From: Ashinkailepas kermadecensis
Lineage: Eukaryota > Arthropoda > Thecostraca > Neolepadidae
Assembly: GCA_034440615.1 (NCBI GenBank)
Contig: JAOTOM010002330.1
Span: 1-64,000 of the forward strand
DNA: 64,000 bases
Direction: 5' to 3'
Part shown: positions 1-10,548 of the stretch, in pieces
How the letters are laid out: every line of letters starts with the position of its first letter
Numbering within the stretch: the stretch's first letter is position 1
Translations under genes and position numbers: made by a program
Notes under the pieces: generated by a model
Database searches by the model: none
Told to the model about the DNA's origin: nothing
The model's input: the letters and a program-made list of their open reading frames with translations, nothing else

Positions 1-1044
1 AAGCGGCGCGCAGACTCATGGATCACTGCACGCTACACATGACGTATATGATCTGTGATGTGCACATGACGTTTATCATTTACTGGCGCAGACATGATGA
101 TTGCAATCGGCAAACCTTCAATGCGGGACAATTTCTGGTGATAGGTAGCTTTCAATGCAAATATGAAAAACAATCAGTCACATAGGTGAACAGTCCGCTA
201 TGGCGCATTCCCGTGGCTGAACTACTGTGAGAATGTGTTGATGCGCATAAGTATGCTCCACGTGTTTTATTCAATGAGATGCCAGTTGGAACTAAAACTC
301 GATTATCCAGTTCTACGACCAAAATCTTTCTTTCTTTTGGCGTCATAAGCCCACAGTTGATTTGCAGGACCAGTCGTCCTTTGTATTGTTCAGAGGTTCC
401 AGAGAGGTCGTCCTTTGTATTGTGCCCATTGCTCGCGGGCACTGTAACGGTGTTTGATATGCGATTGGTGGAGCAGACGAGCGGGCAATGCAAGGCCAGA
501 GATCGTTGGGATTGGGGGACCGGATCTCCATAATCTCGTCGCATGCTGTTTCAAATTTGTCTTGCGTCATGTAGCACGTGTGAGTTGTCAGGCTTGCACC
601 CTGTCCCTTGTTTGGCTAGGGTTTCCCAGCTGTGACACAGTTTATGGATGCACCAGACGTGCACAAAATACCCTATGCACGTCATGGGCGACACCTTTTC
701 TATGGTGTCCCTCAGGTCGCCCAGACGTCTGACTCATCCGCCTAGGTGTCAAAGCCCATCAGCCTACCGCCGGTGCCAGTTCAAGCAGCCGAGTCCATCA
801 GTTCAGATGGACCGGCCCTTTCAACTCAGCTGCCATAGGCATCACCACGGAGAGAGAGCAGTGGGGTCGAGTTGCCCCCCCAAGCGAAATTGTCTGGTTC
901 AATCCTGGGACTTCTCAGTGTTTAGGATGAAAATGAGCAGAAGTCAGCTAAGAAAGTGGCTTGGCCGCCAGCCTCCAATCTGCCTCCCTCGCCTGGAAGT
1001 TCTGGTGATGCCAGCTTCAGCTGCCGTTCATCAGCTCGGGTTTC
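1..1044. other. Unassigned sequence, no supported gene
   Basis: Moderate-GC sequence downstream of the last visible FGFRL1 exon. I see no Ig, transmembrane or kinase-like reading frame with splice sites on either strand. It could be intron or flanking DNA. Confidence 0.4.
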
Positions 1045-1460
1045 CCAGCCCACCAACCCAGGACGTCATGTGACTCACCAGCCCAGGATGTCCCATGGCC
1101 CACCAGCCCAGAGTGTGTATCGATAGCCCACTAGCCCAGGATGTCCCATGGCCCACCAGCACAGTGTGTATCGATAGCCCACCAGCCCAGGATGTGTCAT
1201 GGCCCATCAGCCCAGGTGTGTATCGATAGCCCACCAGCCCAGGATGTCCCATGGCCCACCATCACAGGGTGTGCATCGATATTCCACCAGGCCAGGATGT
1301 GCCATGGCCCACCAGCCCAGGTGTGTATCGATAGCCCACCAGCCCAGGACGTCATGTAGCTCACCAGCCCAGGACGTCCCATGGCCCAACGGCACAGGGT
1401 GTGTATCGATAGCCCACCAGGCCAGGACTCCCATGGCCCACCAGCCCAGGTGTGTGCTGC
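1045..1460. repeat. Minisatellite, about 52-bp unit
   Basis: About seven to eight copies of a unit containing CCATGGCCCACCAGCCCAG and GTGTATCGATAGCCCACCA. Copies differ by small indels. It gives several overlapping open frames that are not genes. Confidence 0.9.
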
Positions 1461-2130
1461 TGTCCCAGGCGTCCGGACGGCGGCGGCCGGGCCGTCTCGG
1501 TGGCGGCCGATGGACGGAGCCGTCAGCTGCCGTCGGGGTAATCGGGCGCGAGTGCAGACGGGCCGACGAGCGTGTTCGCCTGTCGCGCCGGCCGGCCCGA
1601 CACGCCGTGCGGCCGGCGCGCGCGACAGCTGCCAGCTGCGCAGCCAGCTGGACGACAGCTGCCGGCAGCACAACAGCGCCGTCCGGCCGCCGCCGGCCGC
1701 AGGAGGTGCCGGGTCCGACGGCCGCCAGCGAGACGGCGCCGGCTGAGCCTCCCCCTCCCCTTCTCCACTCTCCGTCGAGTGTCGGCTCGCAGTGGCTGGG
1801 AGGCGGGCACTCGGTACGGCTCATGCACATGGTACAGCTTCGATGCTGTGCAGGTTAGTGCCTTTACATGCGTGACACTTACTACAACTTGAAAATGTCT
1901 TTTTTACTGAATGTCCCCCACCCTCCATCCCCCCTACCCTTCCAGAACATTGGTTCGTCTTCCACCCTAAATACTTCCGGGGTCAACGCGGAACCAAATG
2001 TGGAGCATTCACCCTCCACGGAATCCGTGGATGCTGCACACCCAATGGCAAAGCCGGTTCCCTTACGGATCGGCTTAGCAACACCTGCCGGTGCCACCCG
2101 ACGGACCAGAGGGCGATGGCTGTTACTCAC

Positions 2131-2380
2131 CGGCTCCGCGCACCGTCAGGTACGCCCTGCGGAAGGTGAAGCCTCCGTTGTTGGCCCCCAGGCAGACGTA
2201 CTGGCCCGAGTCGCTGTGTCGCACGTGCGCCAGGATCAGCTTTATGAGGTACTGGTCGGGGCTGCTGCTAACCGAGTCCGACACGTTCAGCACGTGGTAG
2301 CGGTCGCCGTTGAGCACCTCGATGGCGCGCGTGGCGTTGCGCAGGGCCTCCACGTCGTGCGGGTCGATCCTCTTCAGCCA
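2131..2380 (-). CDS. FGFRL1: FGFRL1 exon, Ig3 second half
   Basis: Eighty-three codons plus one base, beginning W-L-K-R-I and ending L-T-V-R-G-A. W-L-K-R matches the Ig3 core tryptophan segment of vertebrate FGFRL1. Two further N-glycosylation sites are visible (N-A-T, N-V-S). The F strand reads D-S-G-Q-Y-V-C-L-G-A-N, followed by F-T-F-R-R-A-Y-L-T-V; CLGAN rather than CLAGN separates FGFRL1 from the kinase-bearing FGFRs. The acceptor is CAG at 2383-2381 and the donor is G|GTGAGT at 2130, leaving in phase 1. Catalytic FGFRs often have two alternative exons here (IIIb and IIIc); I see only one. The next exon should carry the transmembrane segment. Confidence 0.9.
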
Positions 2381-4000
2381 CTGTCGACGACAGAGGACAT
2401 TATGGCGCCGAGTCTCTTATCGGCCCAACCGTCACTCACGATGCAGTAGTTCACCACGCGCTAATGTATTCGCGCACTGAGCCCGATGTGCGCGGTAGTT
2501 CGCCTGGGCTCTATCGTTGATCTCAGGTCGGTGTACGGTTCCGCATTGATAGGTCCACATCAGCTCAATAATGCCATTTAGATCCACCCGGCTCAGTGGT
2601 CAATAAATACCACATGACTCAGAAAGCAGATATCCAACTTCGTTGATGTTTACCAAATCATGCTCAATATAAATACAAAGCACAGTGGCAAAAGATATTA
2701 TACTCTCAGGAAACGTACACCCAAGGATTGCACACAGGGATGGTACTTTGTATTTAACTTGTCCAGTGAACTTTTAACAACATGCTCAATATATTCGGAT
2801 ATCTGAATGCAGTGTAAATTTGGTCACTCTGAATCATTATCTATCGGTTCATCCAAACCCTCAGCCTCTGGATTAGTCTAGCCTGCAGTGTCGTTCACCT
2901 TCCGGGGAACTCGCGACCGAGGACGTAAGAAATCGTTGGTGGGGGGTGCCAAGTAGCGTCAGCATTTGAAAACGTTTAGAAAAAAATCATCCTTTTCGGT
3001 CCAGCTCTGTTCAAATATTACCACTATGTCAATAGTCAATCCTAACCTGGACAGAACCCACGACACCGGTACACGATTTTGGGGAATCTAGAGGCCACTT
3101 CATATCTGCTAGCCCCTGTACATGACATCAAGAGGCCACTTCATAGCTGCTCTAGCTCCTGCACATGACACCATCAAGAGGCCACTTCACAAGTGATAGC
3201 GCCTGGCATGCCAAGTTCCCGGTCCCCTTCCCCGGAGAGGAGATCGCACCACCGCGACGCCACGCCCCACATCCTACATCCTACACCACATCCTCACTTT
3301 CCACGGCGCGCGCCCAGCCGGGCCTCGCGCCTCCGCGTGGATCGCCGTCACACAGTGACGCCGGCGCGCCGGCCCGCACGCGCCACCTGCAGACTCGCCG
3401 TCACGCCCGTCACGCCCGTCACGCGGCCATTGTGACGCGGCCGTCACGAGTGGCGGCGCGGCGTCTGGCGCGCGCCACCTCGGGCACGACTCCAGCCGCT
3501 GCCAGGCGCCCCGCGCCGACGACAATAATAGCCGGCTGACTGGCGTTCGGTGACATTGATTCGGCGCGGCGGTGGTAGTGTGTGACGTGACGTGACGCGC
3601 CGTGTGATGCACATGGCTGGGCGGGAGATGAGCCGTCAACACGCTACGGTGACTGGACCGTGACCACTGACCTGTGCGTGAGATGGGGTCGGGTGATGAC
3701 CCACACCGTGAAACACGGCAGCCGCTGCCAGGATCTGCACGTGGTGTCGTACTGCACGTGGTGTCGTACTGCACGCGGGGTGCTCAGCTGCTGCACGGTG
3801 GACTTGCAATCGGCTTTTGTCTTGTCACGAAGGCCAGCACAGGCTCAATCGTGTCAAGTGAATAGCATAGACCTACCTCGACATGCATCGGTGAAGGACA
3901 CATCTTGACAAGACATGACTGTCTCTACTGTGATGCGTGCATGTGGAACATGACAACTATACCTACTGTTATCTTCATGGCCGGACGGCCGTTCACATAC
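2381..4000 (-). other. FGFRL1 intron inside Ig3
   Basis: Intron between the two Ig3 exons. Apart from the short tandem repeat at 3088-3190 it is AT-moderate up to about 3280, then CpG-rich with many CGCGCC and GTCACG motifs to about 3700. Nothing coding was recognised. Confidence 0.7.
3088..3190. repeat. Short tandem repeat, about 48-bp unit
   Basis: Two and a half copies of a unit beginning AGAGGCCACTTCATA and containing CTGCACATGACA. Confidence 0.8.
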
Positions 4001-4110
4001 CTTGAAGTGCATGGGCGGGTACCCGTTGACCCGACACTGCAGCGACACCTGATCGCCCACGTCCACGGTGATGTTCTGCGGGTCATCTCCAACGATCTCC
4101 GGTTTCTGCT
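4001..4110 (-). CDS. FGFRL1: FGFRL1 exon, Ig3 first half
   Basis: Two bases and 36 codons start E-Q-K-P-E-I-V and end P-P-M-H-F-K. The exon includes N-I-T-V-D-V-G-D-Q-V-S-L-Q-C, with a potential N-glycosylation site (N-I-T) and the first Ig3 cysteine. Vertebrate FGFRL1 has the matching N-T-T-V-D-F-G-G. The donor is AAG|GTATGT at 4000. The acceptor is less certain: phase 1 entry requires the AG at 4112-4111, which has no good pyrimidine tract, while a second AG two bases further in would break the phase. The weak acceptor sits directly against a 91-bp minisatellite, so the intron end may have been reshaped by repeat expansion. Confidence 0.84.
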
Positions 4111-4117
4111 CTCGTAC

Positions 4118-4645
4118 GGCTCTGCGGGACACATCGCCGGTCACATTAAAACAACCCCGCCGACACAGCAGAAAACAAGTACGCGTCGCCAGCTGTCTCT
4201 GCGGGACACATCGCCGGTCACATTGGCACAACCGCGCCGACAGCGCAGCAGCACATGTGACGCGTCGCCAGCTGTCTCGCCAGCTGTCTCTGGGACACAT
4301 CGCCGGTCACATTGGCACAACCGCGCCGACAGCGCAGCAGACATGTGACGCGTCGCCAGCTGTCTCGCCAGCTGTCTCTGCGGGACACATCGCCGGTCAC
4401 ATTGGCACAACCGCGCCGACAGCGCAGCACATGTGACGCGTCGCGCTGTCTCGCCAGGTCTCTGCGGGACACATGGCCGGTCACATTGGCACAACCGCGC
4501 CGACAGCGCAGCAGCACATGTGACGCGTCGCCAGCTGTCTCGCCAGCTGTCTCTGCGGGACACATCGCCGGTCACATTGGCAACGCGCCGACAGCGCAGA
4601 GACATGTGACGCGTCGCCAGCTGTCTCGCGGCACGTCTCGCGGCA
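4118..4645. repeat. Minisatellite, 77-92-bp unit, next to an exon
   Basis: Six copies of a unit containing GGGACACATCGCCGGTCACA and GACGCGTCGCCAGCTGTC. Copy starts are near 4126, 4203, 4290, 4382, 4466 and 4557. The first copy begins within ten bases of the Ig3 exon acceptor. Confidence 0.92.
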
Positions 4646-5094
4646 CGTCTCGCATTGTCGGCCGTCCACCAAGGGCTCAGCATGTTCGCCGGCTGCATCG
4701 GATCGGAAAAAAACCCGCGCCAGGAATTCGACGACAATCGGCTAAGAACCTTTGACGAGGTGTTAAACTCGGCATCATTAGCGCGGCTCATGGCCGATTT
4801 TGGAAACGGCGTTTTTGGGAGCGGAACCGAGCCGGGCGACACGGCGGCGCGGTGCGGCGGTGGCGTCGGTCGGTGACGAACGACAGCCGACACGACACGA
4901 TGCCTGCTCGGAGAGTCGGCCGTTAATCTTGACAGACTCGCTGTCGCCTCGTCACCACCGGTCGCGACCGCTAATCTCGTCTGCACACGCCGCGATGACA
5001 GCCTGTGCTGGCCGGCCGCCGCCAAGGCCACGACGCCGCGTCGGGCGATGCCGATCGGCACGGCCACCTCCAGGTCGTCTCCAGCTGCGCTCAC

Positions 5095-5257
5095 CTTCGA
5101 CGTCCAGCCGGAAGCGCGCCTGGTCCTGGCCGAGCAGGCTGGTGACGCGGCACTCGTAGAGGCCCGAGTCGGCGCGCGTCAGTCGGGTGACGGTCAGCTG
5201 GCCGGGCGCCGACAGGTCGAACGAGCTGGAGCGGAACACGCGTACCTCGGCCCCGTC
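5095..5257 (-). CDS. FGFRL1: FGFRL1 exon, Ig2 second half
   Basis: Fifty-four codons plus one base, starting D-G-A-E-V and ending R-L-D-V-E, complete Ig2. The F strand D-S-G-L-Y-E-C-R-V has the second cysteine, preceded by the L-T-V-T-R-L-T-R-A-D pattern of an E strand and EF loop. The acceptor CAG (5260-5258) follows CTGCCGC, and the donor is G|GTGAGC at 5094. Phase in is 0 and phase out is 1, as expected for a half-Ig exon that ends at a domain border. A short CAGGTCA-rich tandem array begins within about 20 bases upstream of the acceptor on the gene's strand, so the intron end is partly made of repeat. Confidence 0.88.
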
Positions 5258-5271
5258 CTGGCGGCAGGTCG

Positions 5272-5398
5272 ACGCCGGTCACAGGTCAGACGGACGCAGG
5301 TCACCGCAGGTCACTGGTCAGACTGACACAGGTCACCACAGGTTACCGGTCAGACAGACGCAGGTCTCCACAGGTCACCGACTGGATCGATACCGACG
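5272..5398. repeat. CAGGTCA-rich tandem array
   Basis: Degenerate 20-bp-scale units repeating CAGGTCA, CAGACGGACG and CAGGTTACC. It lies just upstream, on the gene strand, of the second Ig2 exon. Confidence 0.75.
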
Positions 5399-5915
5399 AT
5401 CACCATACATGCTATCTATCGCAGGTTAGAGACCGAACTGGCGCGGCAGGCCGTTGTTGGCCAGCACGTATTGCCAGCACGCGTCAAGGGGCACCACAGG
5501 TCGCCGACCTAACCGAAATGGCAGGACACGCCACCGTCCGTCGTGGCGATGGCCACCGCCCGCCGCGCAGTTTGGTCGACGGAGTTTTTTATTTTTACCA
5601 CGACGGTGTTACCTATTTTACCACGAGCACCGATATCAGGTCCGCAGTCGACAGATCCGCCACATACCGTGACGGTCGGCCACACCATCCCCCTCCCCGT
5701 CCCCCTCACACAACCCGAGACGGATGCTTGTTTGCTCAGTAAGCCATCTGCAGAAGACATCCATTCAAAAAGGCGACAAGCATCAGCCGCAGCCGCGTCG
5801 TCGCCACGCATCCGCCGCGCTACTGTTTGCCGTCTGGTGCATCGCGGGCCGCGCCGTGTTTGTCTTCGGCTCCCGCGGCGCGCGGCCCCTCCCCGTGTTT
5901 GCCAACGGCACTCAC

Positions 5916-6017
5916 CTTGAACCACTTGACGTCCGGCTTGGGCACGCCGTTGGCCACACACTTGAAGCGCACCCGACCGCCGGCGATCTTGCGTATCGGC
6001 GAGTGCGGCGGGTACAC
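5916..6017 (-). CDS. FGFRL1: FGFRL1 exon, Ig2 first half
   Basis: Thirty-four codons run from V-Y-P-P-H-S-P to V-K-W-F-K. They hold the first Ig2 cysteine in G-R-V-R-F-K-C-V-A-N-G and the core tryptophan in P-K-P-D-V-K-W-F-K. The arrangement R-x-K-C-V-A-x-G-x-P-x-P-D is the strongest family signature here; vertebrate FGFRL1 Ig2 has R-L-K-C-V-A-S-G-H-P-R-P-D. Ig2 is the main heparin- and FGF-binding domain in this family, and basic residues near the start (I-R-K) fit that. The acceptor is taken as CAG at 6020-6018, preceded by CCTGCCCTGTCGCCGG. An alternative acceptor 22 bases upstream would add a few codons and change the entry phase to 2. The donor is AAG|GTGAGT at 5915. Confidence 0.87.
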
Positions 6018-6721
6018 CTGCCGGCGACAGGGCAGGCTGACGGCGTCACACAAATCGGCGCGACCGGGGCGCGTCGCCCAATGGAAGCCAATTTACCGTG
6101 AGTCAGTCGCACGCCATCTGTATGTCGTCGCAGTCAAGTGCACTGCTGCTGACTAAATGCCGTCGTTGCGCCGACCAGACCAGCAGTGGCGCGAGAGACG
6201 TGGCCGACGCGCGCCACCGTCCGATCCGCTGGACCCGGCGAACCGCGCGCGCCTCGATTGAGACATTTGCGGCGCGCCATGTGACGAGGCCGAGTGCCGA
6301 TCGGCACGGCGAGTTTTCCCGTCGAGGAATTCTGGCCACTCCTTCGGCGACTGAGATAAAAATACCGGACACGATTTGCGGCACATACTCGCCGGGTGCA
6401 CGCCTTATAAAGCATTCTGGAACAAGCTCGGTGACAGCCGCTGCAGAATTTTCTGCTCGGGTGCAGAAATTCACACCAGTCGTGGCACAAAGAAGACGTG
6501 CCAAATGAGCCGGCTTTGCCGACCAGTACATGGCTAATCCGTTGGACCTTGGCGGAAACATCCACGACAAGTCGCCGCGGTGACGGTTGGCGACGTTATC
6601 GGCTCCGCCGGCGACGACAGGCACCACCACCGTCGCCACCACCCGGCCCGTCCGCCGCCGGTGGGGCCCGGCCAATCACCGCCACCCGGCCCGCCGCAGA
6701 CAACGGCACATCACAGCACAC

Positions 6722-6978
6722 ACCGTGGCATCTCCGGCTTCATAGGCGCATCTGTGGCCACACTGGGACATCGCCGGCCACACAGGGACATCTCCGGTCA
6801 CACTGGGACATCTCCGGTCACACAGGGGCATCTCCAGTCACACCGAGACATCTCTGGTCACACAGGGACATCTCTGGTCACACCGAGGCATCTCCGATTA
6901 CACCGGGACATCCCCGGTCACACCAAGACATTTCTGGTCATACCGTGACATCTCCGGCCACCCCCGGGACATCATTGG
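6722..6978. repeat. Minisatellite, 20-bp unit
   Basis: About twelve copies of a unit close to GGGACATCTCCGGTCACAC, within the long intron region between Ig1 and Ig2. Confidence 0.9.
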
Positions 6979-8139
6979 CAGCGCGGTACCCGGCAGGGGT
7001 GTCACACCACGTCGCCGAGCCGAGCTATGACAGAATCACTGTGCCAGGAACAGTGCTCGTGCAGGTCGAACTCGGATTCAGATAACAAATCATTATATTA
7101 GTTAAGGCCGCATGCTGAGACGGCTCTGAATCGATAATCTCGTGTCAGGCCGCTGTCTTCCTGTCAGGGACGCACCCAGAGGGATTCACGAGGTTCTCAC
7201 CGTTCTGGATGGTTTGGGAACCGAGCCATTGTTTTGGCAGTCTGGGGAACCGGATCACTACTGGGAATCCGGGGAACTACACCACTCTGCCGTGCCAAGC
7301 AAGGAAAGCGTATGCATCCATTTGAGTCAGTGCAATGTATGTTCCTCTGCCTCTGACCGGTTCGAATCCGCATAGGCAATGGCCATATCATTCCTGATTT
7401 GATTTGCACCTCCATACAGTGCAATATAGGCAATACAGGCGTAGAGGCGTACGTTGCAACGAATGCACAATGGACTTGCGATGTTCTTAATTGGAACGGC
7501 AGCGACTGTCCGAAACGGAACATTTGGAATGCACCAGCGCGTATTCTGAACGCTTCGTTTTGTTCGCCTCTCGACGAAAGGCGCCAAAAATGCAGGACCA
7601 TTTTTGCTTAGGTACTCCACCTGGGCGAATGGAAGCGGGATTATCTCTCGGGTGATTCATGTCTCCCATGACCAGAGTCTGGATCCGCCCCTGCTGTCTG
7701 CGACGTATGATCTGGGCTCGACGGGGCGCGTGACCGAACACAATACATACAGAGATGACAGCTCACGTGTTCCACCGTGCGTGAACATAAACTTCACCTG
7801 GGCGATTTCTGACGGCGAAAAAGGACGGTTGCCTCAACTCGGTGATTTAGATGACCGGAAGGACCAGTGCTTGGTACCGGGACCATCTCGGAACGATCAG
7901 GCCTCACCGCGCGTGTGGGCGAGGCGGGACTGAGATCTTCTCACCTGGGTGAGAAGTGAGTCGATCTTCTCACCTGAGTGATCTTGGGCGGCGACACGGC
8001 GAAGCGGCGCGAGCTGAGCGAGGGGTACTCGTTGCCGGCCGACTGGCCCATGCCCTGGCTCATGAACTGCTCGTCAGCCGGATCTGAAAACGGACGGACC
8101 GGGCGTCAGAGAAGGGTGCGACGGTGCCGACAGGAGGGG
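6979..8139 (-). other. Intronic sequence, nothing recognised
   Basis: Low-complexity-free intron sequence with short open frames only. I looked for the missing Ig1-Ig2 linker exon here and saw no convincing one. Confidence 0.45.
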
Positions 8140-8402
8140 GGGGTGTCGCCTGAGGTCTCAGTGTGGGGCTCCACGAGTCCGATCACCAGAGAGTCGAGTC
8201 CGGTAAGTCAGCTTCACTCGTGTTATCAGAGTTACACGTGGGAGCCGGGTCACCAGAGTCCAGCGCAGTAAGTCAGCGTCACTTGGGGTGTCAGTCGCGA
8301 CACGTGTGAGTCGGGTCACCTGAGAGTCCAGTGCAGTAAATCAGCGTCACTCGGGGATCTGAGCTACACGTGAGAGCCGGGTCACCTGAGAGCCCGATGC
8401 GA
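8140..8402. repeat. Minisatellite, about 65-bp unit
   Basis: Three to four diverged copies with TCAGCGTCACTCGGG, ACACGTGGGAGCCGGGTCAC and GAGTCCAGTGCAGTAA in order. Confidence 0.82.
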
Positions 8403-8805
8403 TAGGATAGCGCAGTTATAAATTATTCGTCAAATAGGGTGGAATATACCACTTTCTGGACTCTGAAATGACATCCCTTCTAACGGAGTATCGACATCCC
8501 GCTTCATGATGAGTCGTTATAGAGTCTTCATATCTAATTTCCAACAGCATCTTGTTGACAAGTATCATGCTGATACTCACCATTGCAGATTGTGCTGCAC
8601 ACACATCTCTCAGCACATTCTAGGTACAAGGATTACCTATGATGTGGTCTGTTAAACAATATCAGTTGATAAAGAATAGGTATTTTGCATTGCTGTCACT
8701 AAAATAGTTACTTCTAAATTAGGTATCTCAAAACAAAGGAAAAGATGCACATATAAGTATGCTATTGGATCAGAGACCTATCAGAGACCGGACGGGTTAA
8801 AACAA

Positions 8806-9114
8806 GTGAAGTGTGTGCTGAATTCCGATCACGGACTTAAGCCCACAAGGTTGCACCTGGCAAGGGTGGATCCAGTAATTATCATTGGGGAAGGGGCGCA
8901 TGAGAAAAATGCACCCTTTTGGGTTCGAAAGGTGCCCTTCAGTAAACTTCATTGTACCCCTCCCCCACTTAGCGAATTTTTCCGCCGAAGGCACCCCTCC
9001 GAGGAAATGCGTCCCTTCCCCGATGATAACTACTTGATCCGCCCTTCCCAAATGCAACCCTGCGGGCTTAAAATGCGTATTAGCCCCGTGTTCGGAATTC
9101 AGCACACACTTCGA
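8806..9114. mobile_element. Foldback palindromic element
   Basis: A left arm (8806 to about 8905) is the near reverse complement of a right arm (about 9005 to 9114). Both outer ends carry GAAGTGTGTGCTGAATTCCG in opposite orientation, followed by matching TTAAGCCC, GGTTGCA, and TTATCAT blocks. Because of the symmetry, open frames on the two strands encode similar peptides (each with C-V-L-N-S near the start and C-G-L-K or G-L-K later). I take it to be a foldback-type or MITE-like element and not a coding gene. Confidence 0.72.
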
Positions 9115-9829
9115 CACATTTTAGCAGGCGCAGATAAACGTGCCGTATTCCGAACACCGCTGTTCGGTTCGGGGAACAACGAAAAATCGCCTGGGTTGTT
9201 TCTCGAACACGTTTATGCCCCAATGAAGACGGTATTTAATACATTTGAGCCCAAGAAAACATGATTGCTCAAAATCACAAGGCTTCACTGTAGCTGTCGT
9301 TGCACAAATTATTAGTAGCCGCTAAAGGCGTAACATTTTGAGCCTTCGAAATTGCCGCCCGGTAGTTGACCAGATCTATGATGCAAGGAAGCATAGGAAG
9401 CAGCTGTAGACAATTTTTAAAGGAATATGGTGTCATGCAAATTCGACTTACTTTTGTTCTCCATAATTATCTGCACACTTTGGACTGCAGTCACTGTGAA
9501 GCTATAGCTGGGTAACTCCAGACAATGGCGGCTGGAAGCTGTTGTAAAAAATGGACGATGAGTTTCAGCATCTATTCTCATGGTAGCCGCAACTTGATCA
9601 AACTTGAGACCTGCATTATTTCTCACGATGCCTCGATATAATTACGCATGAATACTGAGAAACTTACTTGGTCCATGACATAAATCCGCAAAATATAGGT
9701 TCTCAGTGCCCAAAAACTGCACTCATTCAAAACATTGAACCCGATATCTGCCCTTCCGTGAGGAACCTAACGATCATGGCCTCGAACCGTTTTTTTTGTC
9801 AGTGTGGGACTGGGACTGGGACAGTGTGG
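9115..9829 (-). other. Intronic sequence with one weak exon candidate
   Basis: AT-richer intron. Two donor-like GTAAGT sites on the minus strand (9451 and about 9666) are the only coding hints; the first is discussed under findings. Confidence 0.4.
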
Positions 9830-10085
9830 GAGAGCTGGTGTCAAGTACAGGGATCTGATGCCAAGGACGGGGACTTGATGCCAAGGATAGTGACCTGATT
9901 CTGAGGGCAGGGAACTGCTCCTGAAGATAGGAATTTGAAATTTGGGACAGAGACCTGATACTAAGGACAAGGACCTGATGCCAAAGACAGGGATCTAATG
10001 TCAATGATAGGGACCTGGTACCGAGTACAGTCACTTGATGTCAAGGACAGGATCTGGTACCAGATGCCGAGACAGGAACCTGATG
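9830..10085. repeat. Degenerate 20-bp tandem array
   Basis: About a dozen copies built on AAGGACAGGGATCTGATGCC, strongly diverged. Confidence 0.82.
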
Positions 10086-10184
10086 CCGGGCGTCAAGATC
10101 GGGAGCCAGTAGCTGGACTATGGTACCGAAGTCCGAACTCTGGTGCCCAGGAGAGGGTTCTGGTGTCATGTCCGGATCTCGCCA

Positions 10185-10548
10185 CCCGGATCTGGAGCTG
10201 GCGCCAAGGGCCGTGCTCTGATGCTAATGGTCTGGAGCTGGCGCCAAGGGCCGTGCTCTGATGCTAAGGATCTGGAGCTGGCGCCAAGGGCCGTGCTCTG
10301 ATGCTAATGGTCTGCAGCTGGCGCCAAGGGCCGTGCTCTGATGCGAATGATCTGGAGCTGGTGCCGAGGGCCGTGCTCTGATGCTAATGGTCTGGAGCTG
10401 GTGCCGATATCAGTCCTCTGATGCGAATGATCTGGAGCTGGTGCCGAGAGCAGTGCTCTGGTGCTAATGGTCTGGAGCTGGTGCCGAGATCAGTGTTCTG
10501 ATGCTAATGGTCTGGAGCTGGTGCCGAGAGCAGTGTTCCCGCGCTCCG
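10185..10548. repeat. Minisatellite, 40-bp unit
   Basis: Nine copies of a 40-bp unit containing TCTGGAGCTGGCGCCAAGGG and CCGTGCTCTGATGCTAATGG. Confidence 0.92.

Noticed and set aside
1..2130. Tyrosine kinase domain exons after Ig3
   Set aside because: No glycine loop, H-R-D or D-F-G-like motif was seen on the minus strand, which agrees with FGFRL1 but is not proof because the window ends.
8797..9264. Coding genes on both strands at the palindrome
   Set aside because: The two frames are reflections of the inverted repeat and match no known family.
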